From an uncultured Myxococcales bacterium (lineage in GTDB: Bacteria; Myxococcota; Myxococcia; Myxococcales; Myxococcaceae): a stretch of 35,298 nucleotides of DNA. Shown piece by piece: positions 16,020 through 24,901 of the stretch. Below the pieces are notes generated by a model that searched no databases, was not told the DNA's origin, and saw only the letters and a program-made list of their open reading frames with translations. The translations under genes and the position numbers were made by a program. The stretch is taken from assembly GCA_903911905.1 (NCBI GenBank), contig CAIWFK010000668.1, forward strand, positions 1 through 35,298, in the 5' to 3' direction. Position 1 is the first letter of the stretch, and the number at the start of each line of letters is the position of its first letter.

Positions 16020-16525
16020 GGTACGCGGTCTTTCTGCGGGGCATCAACGTTGGTGGGCGCAACACGGTGGTGATGGCGAAGCTGACGAACTCACTCGAGG
16101 CGCTGGGGTGCGCCGACGTGAAGACGTTGCTCAATTCAGGCAACGTGGTGCTCACCTCGAAGAAGTCGGCGGCCGGGGTCGCGAAGGACGTCGTCGCGGC
16201 GGTGGGCTTCGAGGTCGAGGTGTTGGTGTGGACCGCAGCCGAGCTGACCGCCCTGGTCGACGCGACGCCGTTCGCCGACGTCGCCGACGACCTGAAGCAG
16301 TACGTGTGCTTCACGAAGCGGCCCGTGACGCTGAAGGTGCCGGTGCGGTGGGACACGTTCGGGCTCGAGGCCTTTGGCGCTTTGCGACATGCGGTGTTCC
16401 TGCGCTCGTTCCCGGTGAAGAGCCCGCGCCCCGGGTACCCGCCCGAGCTCGAGCGGGAAGTGGGGCCGACCACCACGCGCACCTGGAACACGGTGCTCAA
16501 GGTGCACGCTGCGGCGCAGCGCTGA
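16016..16525 (+). CDS. DUF1697 family protein
   Basis: A 169-aa cytoplasmic protein with the DUF1697 signature RYAVFLRGINVGG at the start and LLNSGNVVLTS at residues about 40-50, then TRTWNTVLKV near the end. The function of the family is not established. The GTG start overlaps the antiporter stop codon and is preceded by a strong GAGGAGG at 16004-16010, so it is co-transcribed with the antiporter. No catalytic residues can be assigned. Confidence 0.88.
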   Translation: MRYAVFLRGINVGGRNTVVMAKLTNSLEALGCADVKTLLNSGNVVLTSKKSAAGVAKDVVAAVGFEVEVLVWTAAELTALVDATPFADVADDLKQYVCFTKRPVTLKVPVRWDTFGLEAFGALRHAVFLRSFPVKSPRPGYPPELEREVGPTTTRTWNTVLKVHAAAQR

Positions 16526-16756
16526 GTCGAGCTCTGCACGTCGAACGCTTCCAGTTGCGCTGCGGCGTGGTGCCGACTCCGCGACCGCTCACCTTCGTTT
16601 TCGACCGTTGGCCCCTCGCGTGCAGCGTCGACTCCTCGCCGGGCACGCGTCTCCTCACGTCCGCGCTTCGTCGTCGCGTGCCCACTGTCGGTGAGGCTGC
16701 CTCGCCACGTCCCACCGGCGGTTGGGGGTGGATCCACCCTTGCACTGTCGGTGCGC
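16526..16756. other. Intergenic region with direct repeat and perfect palindrome
   Basis: No gene is visible in these 231 bp. The element CACTGTCGGTG occurs twice, at 16683-16693 and 16743-16753, exactly 60 bp apart; the second copy ends 3 bp before the next ATG. Between them GGGTGGATCCACCC (16726-16739) is a perfect 14-bp palindrome. Together they may be regulatory sites for the DUF4173-like gene, but no promoter boxes are evident. Confidence 0.4.
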
Positions 16757-18256
16757 ATGACGCCGACCATCGACACCGTCCCGCTTGCTGCCGTGGCCGC
16801 TCGCCCCCGACTTCGTTTCGGCCGGCGAATCCTCCCGTTGGCGGCGGGGCTGGGCCTGGTGACCCGCTGGGCATTCGCAGGCGCGCTGGGCCTGGGCTTC
16901 TTCGTGGCGGTGCTCGCGCTGGTCGCAGCCTTCGCGCTGGCGGGTGGGGTCGAATCAGTCCAGCGAGCGCGCGCCGCCCGCAGTTGGGTCGTCGCGGCGC
17001 TCTTCTTCGCGGCGATGGTGGCGCTGCGCGACTCGCCCGAGTTGACGGCGTTCAACGTGCTCGCCGTGGTCGGCCTGTTGGGCCTGGCCGCTCGAGACGC
17101 GGTGGCGGCGCCCGAGCGCACCCGCCTGCTCGACTTTCCCCGCTCGACCCTCGAGGCCGCGCGTGGCTCACTCTCGAGCACGCTCGAGGTGGGTCGCGAA
17201 GCGGTCGCTCAAGCACTCGAACTCAAGGAGCGCGCGCCCGGCTCGACCGCGTCGGTGCTGCGGGGCCTCGCGCTGGCCTGTCCCGTGGTGCTGGTGCTGA
17301 CCGCGTTGCTCGCCTCGGGTGACGACCACTTCCACGACGCGCTCTCGGGCGTCACCGGCACGGTGCCCGACCTGGTGCTCCTGGCGACCGACTGGGCCTG
17401 CTGGTCGCTGGTGTCGGGGGCGCTGGCCGGAGGCTCGCTGACCTGGGCCCTGCGTCGACGCCCGCTCGATCGCGCAGACCACGCCATGCCCATGGCCCGC
17501 CGCACCGTCGGTGCGACCGAGGGCCTCATCGTGCTGGGCAGCGTGGTGTTGGTCTTCGCCGCCTTCCTCGCCGTACAGGCGGCCTGGCTCTTCTCGCAGG
17601 ACCCGTCGGCCCGCGGCACCGGCCTCACCTACGCCACCTGGGCGCGCAAGGGCTTCGGCGAACTCACCGTGGTCGCGCTCCTCACCTGGTGGCTCGTGGA
17701 ACTGACCCGCAAGCACGTGACCGCCACCGGCGGCGCCGACCTCGCGCTGCGCAGCGCCAGTTCGGCGGTGCTCGCCCAGGCGCTGGTGCTGCTGGTCTCG
17801 GCGCACCAGCGCCTGGCGCTCTACGATCAGGTCTACGGCTTCAGCGTCACCCGCATCTTCGCGCACGCCGGCCTCGCCTTCCTCGGCCTCGGGTTGGTGA
17901 CGCGCCTGGCGACGCTGTGGGTGGCGAAGGGCTCGAGCGCCCAGTGGGTGGTGGCCTCGGCGCTCGGCGTGCTGGCCGCGCTCAACCTGCTCGACCCCGA
18001 CGCCTTCGTGGTGCGCGCGAACCTGGCGCGCACCTCGGCGACGGTGCAGACCGACTGGTGGTACCTCTCGCAATTGTCTGCCGACGCCGCGCCAGCGCTT
18101 GCAGCCGTGGCGCGCGATGGCAGCAACGACGCCGCGCTGGCCCACTTCGCCTGTCGAATGAGCGCGCAGCAGGTGACCTCGCTTTCGGGCTTCAACTTCT
18201 CTCGCGCCGCGCTCGGGCACGAGCGGGTCGGCGACTGCGGCGACGAGGACCACTGA
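16757..18256 (+). CDS. Polytopic membrane protein, DUF4173/DUF4153-like
   Basis: A 499-aa protein with about 10-12 transmembrane segments. The middle contains YATWARKGFGELTVVALLTWW, and later come YDQVYGFSVTRIFAH and LNLLDPDAFVVRANL. These are the conserved blocks of the DUF4173 family of multi-spanning membrane proteins of unknown function. The ATG at 16757 is chosen over an in-frame GTG 22 codons upstream, because the extra residues would fall on the direct-repeat and palindrome region and carry no conserved sequence. The soluble C-terminal tail of about 75 residues has two Cys. Transcribed in the same direction as its neighbours but with its own leader. Confidence 0.75.
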   Translation: MTPTIDTVPLAAVAARPRLRFGRRILPLAAGLGLVTRWAFAGALGLGFFVAVLALVAAFALAGGVESVQRARAARSWVVAALFFAAMVALRDSPELTAFNVLAVVGLLGLAARDAVAAPERTRLLDFPRSTLEAARGSLSSTLEVGREAVAQALELKERAPGSTASVLRGLALACPVVLVLTALLASGDDHFHDALSGVTGTVPDLVLLATDWACWSLVSGALAGGSLTWALRRRPLDRADHAMPMARRTVGATEGLIVLGSVVLVFAAFLAVQAAWLFSQDPSARGTGLTYATWARKGFGELTVVALLTWWLVELTRKHVTATGGADLALRSASSAVLAQALVLLVSAHQRLALYDQVYGFSVTRIFAHAGLAFLGLGLVTRLATLWVAKGSSAQWVVASALGVLAALNLLDPDAFVVRANLARTSATVQTDWWYLSQLSADAAPALAAVARDGSNDAALAHFACRMSAQQVTSLSGFNFSRAALGHERVGDCGDEDH

Positions 18257-18316
18257 GCGTGACCTTGGCGGGGCGTGGAAGTAGGGTCCGCGCCTTCTTT
18301 GCTTCAGGAGCCGCCC

Positions 18317-20377
18317 GTGACTGCACCTGCCGACTTCAAGCCCTACGTCGCCGACGATGCCAAGGTCGCCGAGTTCACCCCCAAAGCCATCTTCCTGGGA
18401 GCGCTCTTCGGCATCATCTTCGGCGCGAGCACCGTGTACCTGGCGCTCAAGGCCGGCCTCACGGTCTCGGCGTCGATTCCCATCGCGGTGGTCAGCATCT
18501 CGCTGCTCAAGAAGCTGGGCGGCTCGACCATTCTCGAGAACAACATCGTGCAGACCATCGGCAGCGCGGGCGAGTCGATCGCCGCGGGCGTGGTCTTCAC
18601 CTTGCCGGGCTTCCTGTTCCTGGCGCGCGACCCGGCCACCGGTCAGAGCGTGGGCGCGGGCTTCTTCACCTACTGGACCATCTTCACCCTCGCCCTGCTC
18701 GGCGGCGCGCTCGGCGTGCTGATGATGATTCCGCTTCGCAAGGCGCTCATCGTCAAGGAACACGGCGCGCTGCCCTACCCCGAAGGCACCGCCTGTGCGC
18801 AGGTGCTCATCGCCGGCGAGAAGGGCGGCAACCTGGCCCGCACGGCGTACATGGGCCTGGGCTTTGGGCTGGTCTACGCCGTGCTGCAGCAGTTGCTGAA
18901 GGTCATCGTCGACACGCCGACCTGGGTCAGCCAGATGCGCTCGAAGGTCTTCCCTGCCGCGACGGTGAACGCCGACATCACGCCCGAGTACATGGGCGTC
19001 GGCTACATTCTCGGCATTCGCAACGCGGGTCTGCTGGTGGCCGGTGGCGTGCTGGCGTGGCTGGGGCTCATTCCGCTGTTGGCTTCGCTGGTGCCGCCCG
19101 ACGCCATCGCCGCGCAGCTGACCAAGCTGGGGTACCCGCTGACCAAGTTCGCCTGGAACGCCGAGACGCACGACTTCGCCAAGCTGAACACCGCGGTGTA
19201 CTTCGCGTACATTCGCCAGATCGGCGCGGGCGCGGTCGCGGCGGGCGGTTTCATCACGCTCATCAAGACCATTCCCACCATCGTGCAGGCCTTCCGCGGA
19301 GCCATGGCCTCGATGAAGGGTGGCGTGGCGGGTGGCACCAAGCGCACCGAGAACGACCTGCCGATGTCGGTGGTCATCTTCGGCTCCATCGCGCTGGTGG
19401 TCATCGTGGCCATTCTGCCGTTCATTCCGGGTGCGGGCTTCGGCAGCAAGCTGCTGCTGGGCGTGCTCATCGTCGCGTTCGGGTTCTTCTTCGTCACCGT
19501 GTCCAGCCGCATCGTCGGCATCATCGGCAGCTCGTCGAACCCCATCTCGGGCATGACCATCGCCGCGCTGATGGCGACCTGCCTCATCTTCGTGGCGCTG
19601 GGGTGGACCGGCGACGTCTACCAGCCGATGGCGCTGTGCGTGGGTGGCATGGTTTGCATCGCCGCGGCCAACGCCGGCGCGACCAGCCAGGACCTGAAGA
19701 CCGGCTTCCTCGTCGGTGCGACGCCGCGCAGCCAGCAGATTGGTCTGATGATTGGCGCGGTCGCCGCGTCGTTCGCCATCGGCCTCACCGTGCAGGTGCT
19801 GGACAACGCGCACCTCGACTCCGCGACTGGCCTGATGGTGCACGCCATCGGCAGCGAGAAGTTCCCCGCGCCGCAGGGCACGCTGATGGCCACGCTCATC
19901 AAGGGCCTGCTGGCGATGAACCTCGACTGGCAGTTCGTGCTGGTCGGCGTGTTCATTTCCATCACCATGGAGCTGTGCGGCGTGCGCGCGCTGGCCTTCG
20001 CGGTCGGTGCGTACCTGCCCATCTCGACCACCTTGCCCATCTTCGTGGGCGGCGTGGTGCGCTGGCTGGCCGACAAGAAGAACGGCGTGAAGGAAGGCGG
20101 CGACCACGGCGGTGAAGAAGAAATGGGCCCGGGCAACCTCTTCTCGACGGGGCTGGTCGCGGGTGGCGCGCTGGCCGGCGTCTTCGTGGCGATTCTGACC
20201 GCCAAGTTCGAAGACCGGGTGCAGGCGATGTCCATCGAGAAGCCGTTGGTCGACGCGCTCGGAGCGGGCGGCTACCAGGTGCTCGGCGTGCTGGCGTTCC
20301 TGGCGATGGCGGTGACGCTGTTCTTCATCGGCACGCGCAAGGACCCGTCGGCTCCGGTGGCCCAGAAGAAGGCCTGA
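18317..20377 (+). CDS. OPT family oligopeptide transporter
   Basis: A 686-aa polytopic transporter with about 16 hydrophobic helices. Conserved OPT blocks are visible: [66 protein letters not shown] and [24 protein letters not shown]. These place it in the bacterial OPT branch (TIGR00733 type), which imports peptides or metal-chelate compounds by proton symport. A GTG start 6 bp after CAGGAG (18305-18310) is preferred to the longer frame from 18275. A charged loop rich in Lys, Gly and Glu precedes the last two helices. No peptidase or binding-protein gene is beside it, so the substrate is open. Confidence 0.92.
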   Translation: MTAPADFKPYVADDAKVAEFTPKAIFLGALFGIIFGASTVYLALKAGLTVSASIPIAVVSISLLKKLGGSTILENNIVQTIGSAGESIAAGVVFTLPGFLFLARDPATGQSVGAGFFTYWTIFTLALLGGALGVLMMIPLRKALIVKEHGALPYPEGTACAQVLIAGEKGGNLARTAYMGLGFGLVYAVLQQLLKVIVDTPTWVSQMRSKVFPAATVNADITPEYMGVGYILGIRNAGLLVAGGVLAWLGLIPLLASLVPPDAIAAQLTKLGYPLTKFAWNAETHDFAKLNTAVYFAYIRQIGAGAVAAGGFITLIKTIPTIVQAFRGAMASMKGGVAGGTKRTENDLPMSVVIFGSIALVVIVAILPFIPGAGFGSKLLLGVLIVAFGFFFVTVSSRIVGIIGSSSNPISGMTIAALMATCLIFVALGWTGDVYQPMALCVGGMVCIAAANAGATSQDLKTGFLVGATPRSQQIGLMIGAVAASFAIGLTVQVLDNAHLDSATGLMVHAIGSEKFPAPQGTLMATLIKGLLAMNLDWQFVLVGVFISITMELCGVRALAFAVGAYLPISTTLPIFVGGVVRWLADKKNGVKEGGDHGGEEEMGPGNLFSTGLVAGGALAGVFVAILTAKFEDRVQAMSIEKPLVDALGAGGYQVLGVLAFLAMAVTLFFIGTRKDPSAPVAQKKA

Positions 20378-20396
20378 CGCCGGCGCGGTCTTCCGC

Positions 20397-20463
20397 GTGG
20401 GACGCCGTCCCACCCGTGAGACGGTGATCAGTCGGGAAGAGCGCAGCGATTTCGCGGCTCTTC
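20397..20463 (+). terminator. Two hairpins after the OPT transporter gene
   Basis: GTGGGAC-GCC-GTCCCAC (20397-20413) is a perfect 7-bp stem with a tight loop. GAAGAGC at 20436-20442 pairs with GCTCTTC at 20457-20463. Neither is followed by a T tract, so factor-independent termination is uncertain. They could be mRNA-stabilising or leader structures of the next gene. Confidence 0.35.
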
Positions 20464-20518
20464 GGTCGGCACGTGGGCCGCACTGCGGTGGGGCTCACCC
20501 GCAGACCAAGGAGCCCAC

Positions 20519-21835
20519 GTGGCCCTGAACATCGACTCGTCGTCCCGCAGTTCCAGCTTCGACCCCGTTGCCAGCGATGCGCCGTCGACGCCCGAAGCCG
20601 TGTCCTCGTCGTCGCCCGGCCTGACTGGCAGCGCTTCGCCGACCAGCTCGTCGGGCAGTGCTGCGGAGGCCTTCTCGGGCCCCGACTGGTACCCCCCGCC
20701 GCGTTCACCCCAAGCGCAGCTCGAGTCGCCCACGGTGCCGCCGCACGAGCTCCAGGCCGAGCAACTGCAGACGCTCAGCTCACGCGTGGCGTTGCGCAAG
20801 GGGCTCGAGCTGCCCATCGCCGACCTGCTCAAGCATGGTCACCTGGTGGGGCCCGACAGCCCCGCGTGGGGTCGGTTCGAGAACGCGCTGCGCTCGGCGC
20901 CGGTGAAGGACTCGCTGGGCCAGCTCTCGCGCTGGGACGCCGCCGACATCATCGGGGCCGACGTGCGCAAGGCGCTGCCGAACGCGTCGCCCGACCGCCA
21001 GGCCGACGTCACCCAGAAGCTGGTGGGCCGCGTGCAGGAACAGTTGCTCTACGGCGGCGTCGCGGCGTTCAAGGACCAGACGGTGCACTCGCTCGAAAAG
21101 CGCGCGACCGAGCTGACGCAGTTCGCGAAGGACCCGGCGCAGGTGAAGGCGCTCGAGACGTCGCTGCGGCACCTCGACCACGGCACGGCGGTCGACCGCC
21201 AGAAGGCCCAGGCGCTGCGCGCGAAGCTGGGGGTCGAAGGCGAGAAGCCGCTGGCCGCCGAGCTGCGCGAGAGCGCCCGCAACATCCGCACCGCGGCACA
21301 CGAGCTGAACGAGGTGTCGGGTGACCGCATCTTCCGCGCGCTCAACGGCTTCGAGGGGCGTGACGAGCTGATGCAGCGCGCCGGCATCAAGCCCGGCAGT
21401 TGGGCTGCGCAGGCGCTGGCCAACGGTCAGGCCAAGGGCGTGGCCGAGCAGAAGACCATCGAGCGGCTCGAGAGCGCGCTCAAGTGGAGCAGCCTGCTGG
21501 CCGGTGGGCCCGTCATGGGCGCGGTGGTCGACGCGGCCATCGCCATTCCCGAGGTCGGCGGGGCGTGGAACAAGGCCTCGCTTGCCCGCGCCGCCGAGGC
21601 CAGCGGCGTGATGAAGGCCGGCAGTGGCGAGGACGCGGAGCGGAACGCCAGGGCTGCCACCGGGGTCGCTGCGGCGGAGGTCCTGCTCGGTCCGGCGCTC
21701 TCGAAGGGGGCAAGCCATGCGATGGGCCACCTTGCGCCGGTACTCGGGAAGGGCGTGGCGCACGTGGCGGGTGAGGTGGTGTCCAAGCTGGGCTTCGACG
21801 CCGCCGGTCGGGCGCTGCACCGCGGCGAAGAGTAG
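20519..21835 (+). CDS. Uncharacterised 438-aa protein with Ser/Pro-rich N-terminus
   Basis: I recognise no family. The GTG start has a good ribosome site (AAGGAG at 20508-20513). Residues 1-75 are Ser/Pro-rich and probably disordered, with no Sec signal peptide or lipobox. Residues about 80-310 are charged and largely helical. Residues about 320-420 are rich in Ala and Gly with mildly hydrophobic stretches (LLAGGPVMGAVVDAAIAI and VAAAEVLLGPAL). That layout, a disordered N-terminus and an Ala/Gly-rich amphipathic C-terminus, occurs in non-Sec secreted proteins, but this is only a structural impression. The gene stands alone between hairpins and a strong terminator. Base composition matches its neighbours. 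Confidence 0.7.
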   Translation: MALNIDSSSRSSSFDPVASDAPSTPEAVSSSSPGLTGSASPTSSSGSAAEAFSGPDWYPPPRSPQAQLESPTVPPHELQAEQLQTLSSRVALRKGLELPIADLLKHGHLVGPDSPAWGRFENALRSAPVKDSLGQLSRWDAADIIGADVRKALPNASPDRQADVTQKLVGRVQEQLLYGGVAAFKDQTVHSLEKRATELTQFAKDPAQVKALETSLRHLDHGTAVDRQKAQALRAKLGVEGEKPLAAELRESARNIRTAAHELNEVSGDRIFRALNGFEGRDELMQRAGIKPGSWAAQALANGQAKGVAEQKTIERLESALKWSSLLAGGPVMGAVVDAAIAIPEVGGAWNKASLARAAEASGVMKAGSGEDAERNARAATGVAAAEVLLGPALSKGASHAMGHLAPVLGKGVAHVAGEVVSKLGFDAAGRALHRGEE

Positions 21836-21861
21836 CCTCGTCGACGTGATGGAAGAGGAAG

Positions 21862-21901
21862 CCGCCCTGGCGAGAATTTCGCCGGGGCGGTTTTTCGTTT
21901 T
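21862..21901 (+). terminator. Strong rho-independent terminator
   Basis: A 12-bp stem (21862-21873 with 21879-21890, one G-T pair) closes a 5-nt loop and is followed by TTTTTCGTTTT. It ends the transcript of the uncharacterised 438-aa gene 26 bp after its stop and shields the convergent lipoprotein gene. Confidence 0.88.
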
Positions 21902-21911
21902 CTGCTGTCGC

Positions 21912-23318
21912 TCAGGGGACCTGCACGCAGAGGATGCGGGCCTTCTGGTCGCAGGTGCCGCTCAGGTTGCCGTAGTCGACGTTGTCGGCTCGGCCGAAGC
22001 GCGCCTCGCTCGTCGACTGGGTGCTCAACAGGTCCACGCAGCCCCCTCTCCAGAGCAGCGTGTCATCGATGATGAGGTCTGCAGAAGCAGGCCACGGGAG
22101 CACGCCAGCTCGAACCACCATTCGGTGGTCGGCCGTGACCTGTGGCTCGGCCAGGGAGTACGTCGTCGTGTAGGGAGGCACGGTCGTCTCGATCGCCGGC
22201 ACGCCATCGGGGCGGAACCACGTTGTCCCCGGAAACGCCGGCAGCACGGTGTGAACGGCCGACGTGTCGACCTCGGCGAGGAACGTTCCGGGCAGCCCCG
22301 CATCCAGCGCCTCGGCCTTGCACGCGGCATCGAACGCCACGCGCCCATGCCCCGACGGAAAGGCGTCTTTGGTGATGAAGCTCAGAGGCGAGCCCCGTGG
22401 CGCGGACTTCGGTGGGAACGGCGCCGCATGGTTGGCCTCGAAGCAATAGACCCACGTCGGCGTGTCGCACGTCTGGAGCGCACACGGGGTGCCGCAACCG
22501 CCGTTTTCGGCGTTGGACCACCCAGGAATGCCCAGCAGGCCGAAGCCCGAACGGTACTGGTCGCTCGAGCTCTTGCTCGACCAGTCGTTGCACGAAGGAC
22601 CCACGTATCGACCGAACTCGTCGGACGCCGTCGCGACGACGCGGGCGCTGAACCGGGCCGAGTAGACCCAGTCCGATGACAGCTCGTCGATGAAGGGAAC
22701 GATCGTGGTGCCATCGTCGAGGACCCAGCCGCGCACGCCGGGGGGAAATCGGTCTCTGACGTCTTGCTTCGAAGTCGAGAGCCAGGGCACGAAGGTGCCA
22801 CTCAACCCGGATGTCGCGGCTTCCTGCTGACAGAGCGCGTCGGCGACTCCGACGCCTCCGTCGCCGTCTCCGAGGTCGCCGGCCAGGTAGGACCCCTTGG
22901 TGACGATGACGTGGTTGTACGACCGTACGCCGGCGGTCACCGTGCTCGCGCTGGAAATGGTCAGCGTGCAGGACTGGGTGAACCCACTGCAGGCGCCTCC
23001 CCAGGCGGTGAGCGTCGCGCTGGTCCCAATCGTCGCACTGAGCGTGAGCGTGCTGCCGCGCTGCACGGTGAAGACGCAGGTCGCCGAGCAGACGTCACCA
23101 GTCGGCGTCACCGTCACCACGCCCGTGCCCGCGTCGACGTCGAGTTGGTCGACGATGACCGTCAGCTTCACGGGGTCGGTGATGCCGCCGCCTGTTCCAC
23201 CGCCCTCGCCTCCACCTCCGACCGGCCCGCCATCCTCCGAACTGTGAATCACATGGTCGAACCGGGGACACGCCATCACCGCCACCGCGACCAGGACTGC
23301 CCACGACGTTCGACGCAT
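21912..23318 (-). CDS. Lipoprotein with InlB-like repeat and two DUF1554-like domains
   Basis: A 468-aa surface or periplasmic lipoprotein. The signal peptide ends in the lipobox VMAC with C17 as the lipidated residue, followed by a Gly-rich tether. Residues about 50-135 resemble a divergent InlB B-repeat or bacterial Ig-like module (TLTAWGGACSGFTQSCTLTISSA). Two DUF1554-type lectin-like units follow: the first contains VGVADALCQQEAATSGLSGTFVPWLS, the second AACKAEALDAGLPGTFLAEV, and the chain ends in CDQKARILCVQVP. Many Cys residues suggest disulfides. The start is set by GGGAGG directly upstream of the ATG at 23318. The ligand is unknown; a role in surface adhesion is a guess from the folds. 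Confidence 0.82.
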   Translation of the reverse strand: MRRTSWAVLVAVAVMACPRFDHVIHSSEDGGPVGGGGEGGGTGGGITDPVKLTVIVDQLDVDAGTGVVTVTPTGDVCSATCVFTVQRGSTLTLSATIGTSATLTAWGGACSGFTQSCTLTISSASTVTAGVRSYNHVIVTKGSYLAGDLGDGDGGVGVADALCQQEAATSGLSGTFVPWLSTSKQDVRDRFPPGVRGWVLDDGTTIVPFIDELSSDWVYSARFSARVVATASDEFGRYVGPSCNDWSSKSSSDQYRSGFGLLGIPGWSNAENGGCGTPCALQTCDTPTWVYCFEANHAAPFPPKSAPRGSPLSFITKDAFPSGHGRVAFDAACKAEALDAGLPGTFLAEVDTSAVHTVLPAFPGTTWFRPDGVPAIETTVPPYTTTYSLAEPQVTADHRMVVRAGVLPWPASADLIIDDTLLWRGGCVDLLSTQSTSEARFGRADNVDYGNLSGTCDQKARILCVQVP

Positions 23319-23382
23319 ACGACCTCCCACCTGCGACACCCGGCCAGTCAGACACCTCATGTCCCCAGCGTGGGACACCTTT

Positions 23383-23575
23383 CAGTGCCCGTTCGTTCGA
23401 GCGGTGAAGGGCCGGGGCGCGTTCCAGCGGAGCGACTGCGCGCTCGCACTCGCCCTGTTCGGCCAGGAGCTCGCCTCGCAGTCCCAGCAACTGGCGGGTG
23501 CTTCGCGCTCATCTCGTCGTCGAGTCGGTCGAGCGCCGACAGCGTGAGGAGGACGAGCCCGACCATCACGTCAAT
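23383..23575 (-). pseudogene. Possible frameshifted remnant of a TPR protein gene
   Basis: In the 252-bp gap between two minus-strand genes, one minus frame reads LLGLRGELLAEQGECERAVA and then PLERAPALHRSNERAL (about 23383-23493), a near-consensus tetratricopeptide unit. Just upstream, in another frame, is MVGLVLLTLSALDRLDDEM. No intact start-to-stop frame joins them, and the TPR frame has no stop before it runs into the lipoprotein gene. This looks like decayed coding sequence, but the evidence is one repeat. Otherwise the gap from 23319 to 23570 shows nothing. Confidence 0.35.
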
Positions 23576-24881
23576 CGAACTGCACCGGCTGCCCGCGCGG
23601 CGCACCGACCAGGGCCCCGTCTCGCATCACGAACGCCCCACGCACGATGGTGCCCACCGGCCACCCGCGCACCCGCTTGCCGTCGAAGGGCGTCCACTTC
23701 ACCTTGGACGCGATCCACGAGTTCTCGATGACCCGCGAGGCCCGCAGGTCGACCAGCGTCAGGTCGGCGTCGTACCCGGGCACGAGGCGCCCCTTGCGAC
23801 GGGCATTGAAGACCCGCGCCACCGAGGTCGAGCTCAAGTCGACGAAGCGCTCGAGTGACAGCCGGCCTTCATTCACGTGGTCGAGCATCACGGGCACCAG
23901 GGTCTGCACGCCCGGCATGCCCGAGGGCGACGACGGCCACGGCTTGGCCTTCTCGTCGAGCGCGTGCGGCGCGTGGTCACTGCCCAGCACGTCGACCAGC
24001 CCGCTCTGCACCGCTTTCCACAAGGCGTCGTGGTGCCGCTTCTCGCGAATGGGCGGGTTCATCTGCGCCAGCGTGCCCAGCCGCTCGTAGCAGTCGGGCG
24101 CCCACATGGTCAGGTGCTGCGGCGGCACCTCGATGGTGACCAGGTCACGGTTCGCCTCGAGCAGGGGCAGCTCACCGGCGGTGGTCACGTGCAGCAGGTG
24201 CAACCGCCGCCCGGTCTGCCGCGCCAGCGCGATGATGTTGCGGGTCGAGTCGACCGCGCACTGCTCGTCGCGCCACTCGGGGTGGAATTCGACGCCCTTG
24301 CCCTCGAACAGCGGCTTGCGCGCCTTGAGTCGCGCCTCGTCTTCGCTGTGGCAGGCCACCCGCTTGCGGCCGCTCTCGAGCACGCGCTTCTGCACCGCCG
24401 GGTCGTCGACCAGCAGCGAGCCGGTCGAGCTGCCCAGGAACATCTTCACCCCGCAGCAGCCTTCGGCGCGCTCGAGCTCGCCGATGTGGTCGGCGTTCTC
24501 GTTGCTGGCCCCGATGAAGAAGGCGAAGTCGACCCACGAGGTCTGCTTCGCGCGCTCCACCTTCCACGCCAGCCGCTCGGCCGAGTCGGTCGAGGGGTTG
24601 GTGTTCGGCATCTCGAAGTACGCGGTGACGCCTCCGAGCGCGGCGGCCATCGACCCCGAGCCCAGGTCTTCCTTCCAGGTCAGGCCCGGCTCACGGAAGT
24701 GCACCTGTGGGTCGATGATGCCCGGCAGCACGTGCAGGCCGGTGGCGTCGACCACCTCGGTCGCGGGCCGCCCCGCCAGGTGCCCCAGCTCGGCGATGCG
24801 CCCGCCGACGATGCCCACGTCGAGCTGCTGCCGCCCCGAGGGCGTGACGCACACGCCGTTGCGCAGGACCAGGTCGAACAT
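23571..24881 (-). CDS. Dihydroorotase (cyclic amidohydrolase superfamily)
   Basis: A 436-aa cytoplasmic metal-dependent amidohydrolase, most like class I dihydroorotase, which closes carbamoyl-aspartate to dihydroorotate in pyrimidine synthesis. Landmarks are DPQVHFREPG at 57-66, FEMPNTNPST, the probable metal-bridging Lys in GVKMFLGSS (K146), H178, H231 and D302 in GSDHAPH. In most amidohydrolases the metal motif is HxH; here it is Q59-V-H61. QVHFREPG together with GSSTG is, as I recall, the pattern of a Bacteroidetes-type dihydroorotase subgroup, so it need not mean inactivity. AAGGAG lies 9 bp before the ATG at 24881. No other pyr gene is nearby. A related dihydropyrimidinase or allantoinase activity cannot be excluded. 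Confidence 0.82.
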   Translation of the reverse strand: MFDLVLRNGVCVTPSGRQQLDVGIVGGRIAELGHLAGRPATEVVDATGLHVLPGIIDPQVHFREPGLTWKEDLGSGSMAAALGGVTAYFEMPNTNPSTDSAERLAWKVERAKQTSWVDFAFFIGASNENADHIGELERAEGCCGVKMFLGSSTGSLLVDDPAVQKRVLESGRKRVACHSEDEARLKARKPLFEGKGVEFHPEWRDEQCAVDSTRNIIALARQTGRRLHLLHVTTAGELPLLEANRDLVTIEVPPQHLTMWAPDCYERLGTLAQMNPPIREKRHHDALWKAVQSGLVDVLGSDHAPHALDEKAKPWPSSPSGMPGVQTLVPVMLDHVNEGRLSLERFVDLSSTSVARVFNARRKGRLVPGYDADLTLVDLRASRVIENSWIASKVKWTPFDGKRVRGWPVGTIVRGAFVMRDGALVGAPRGQPVQFD

Positions 24882-24901
24882 CGGAAGGCGCTCCTTGCCG
24901 G

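Noticed and set aside
17168-20413. A 1081-codon minus-strand ORF antisense to the DUF4173-like and OPT genes
   Set aside because: Its translation is His/Arg/Gly-rich with no domain, while the plus strand carries two clear membrane families; long antisense frames are common at this GC content.
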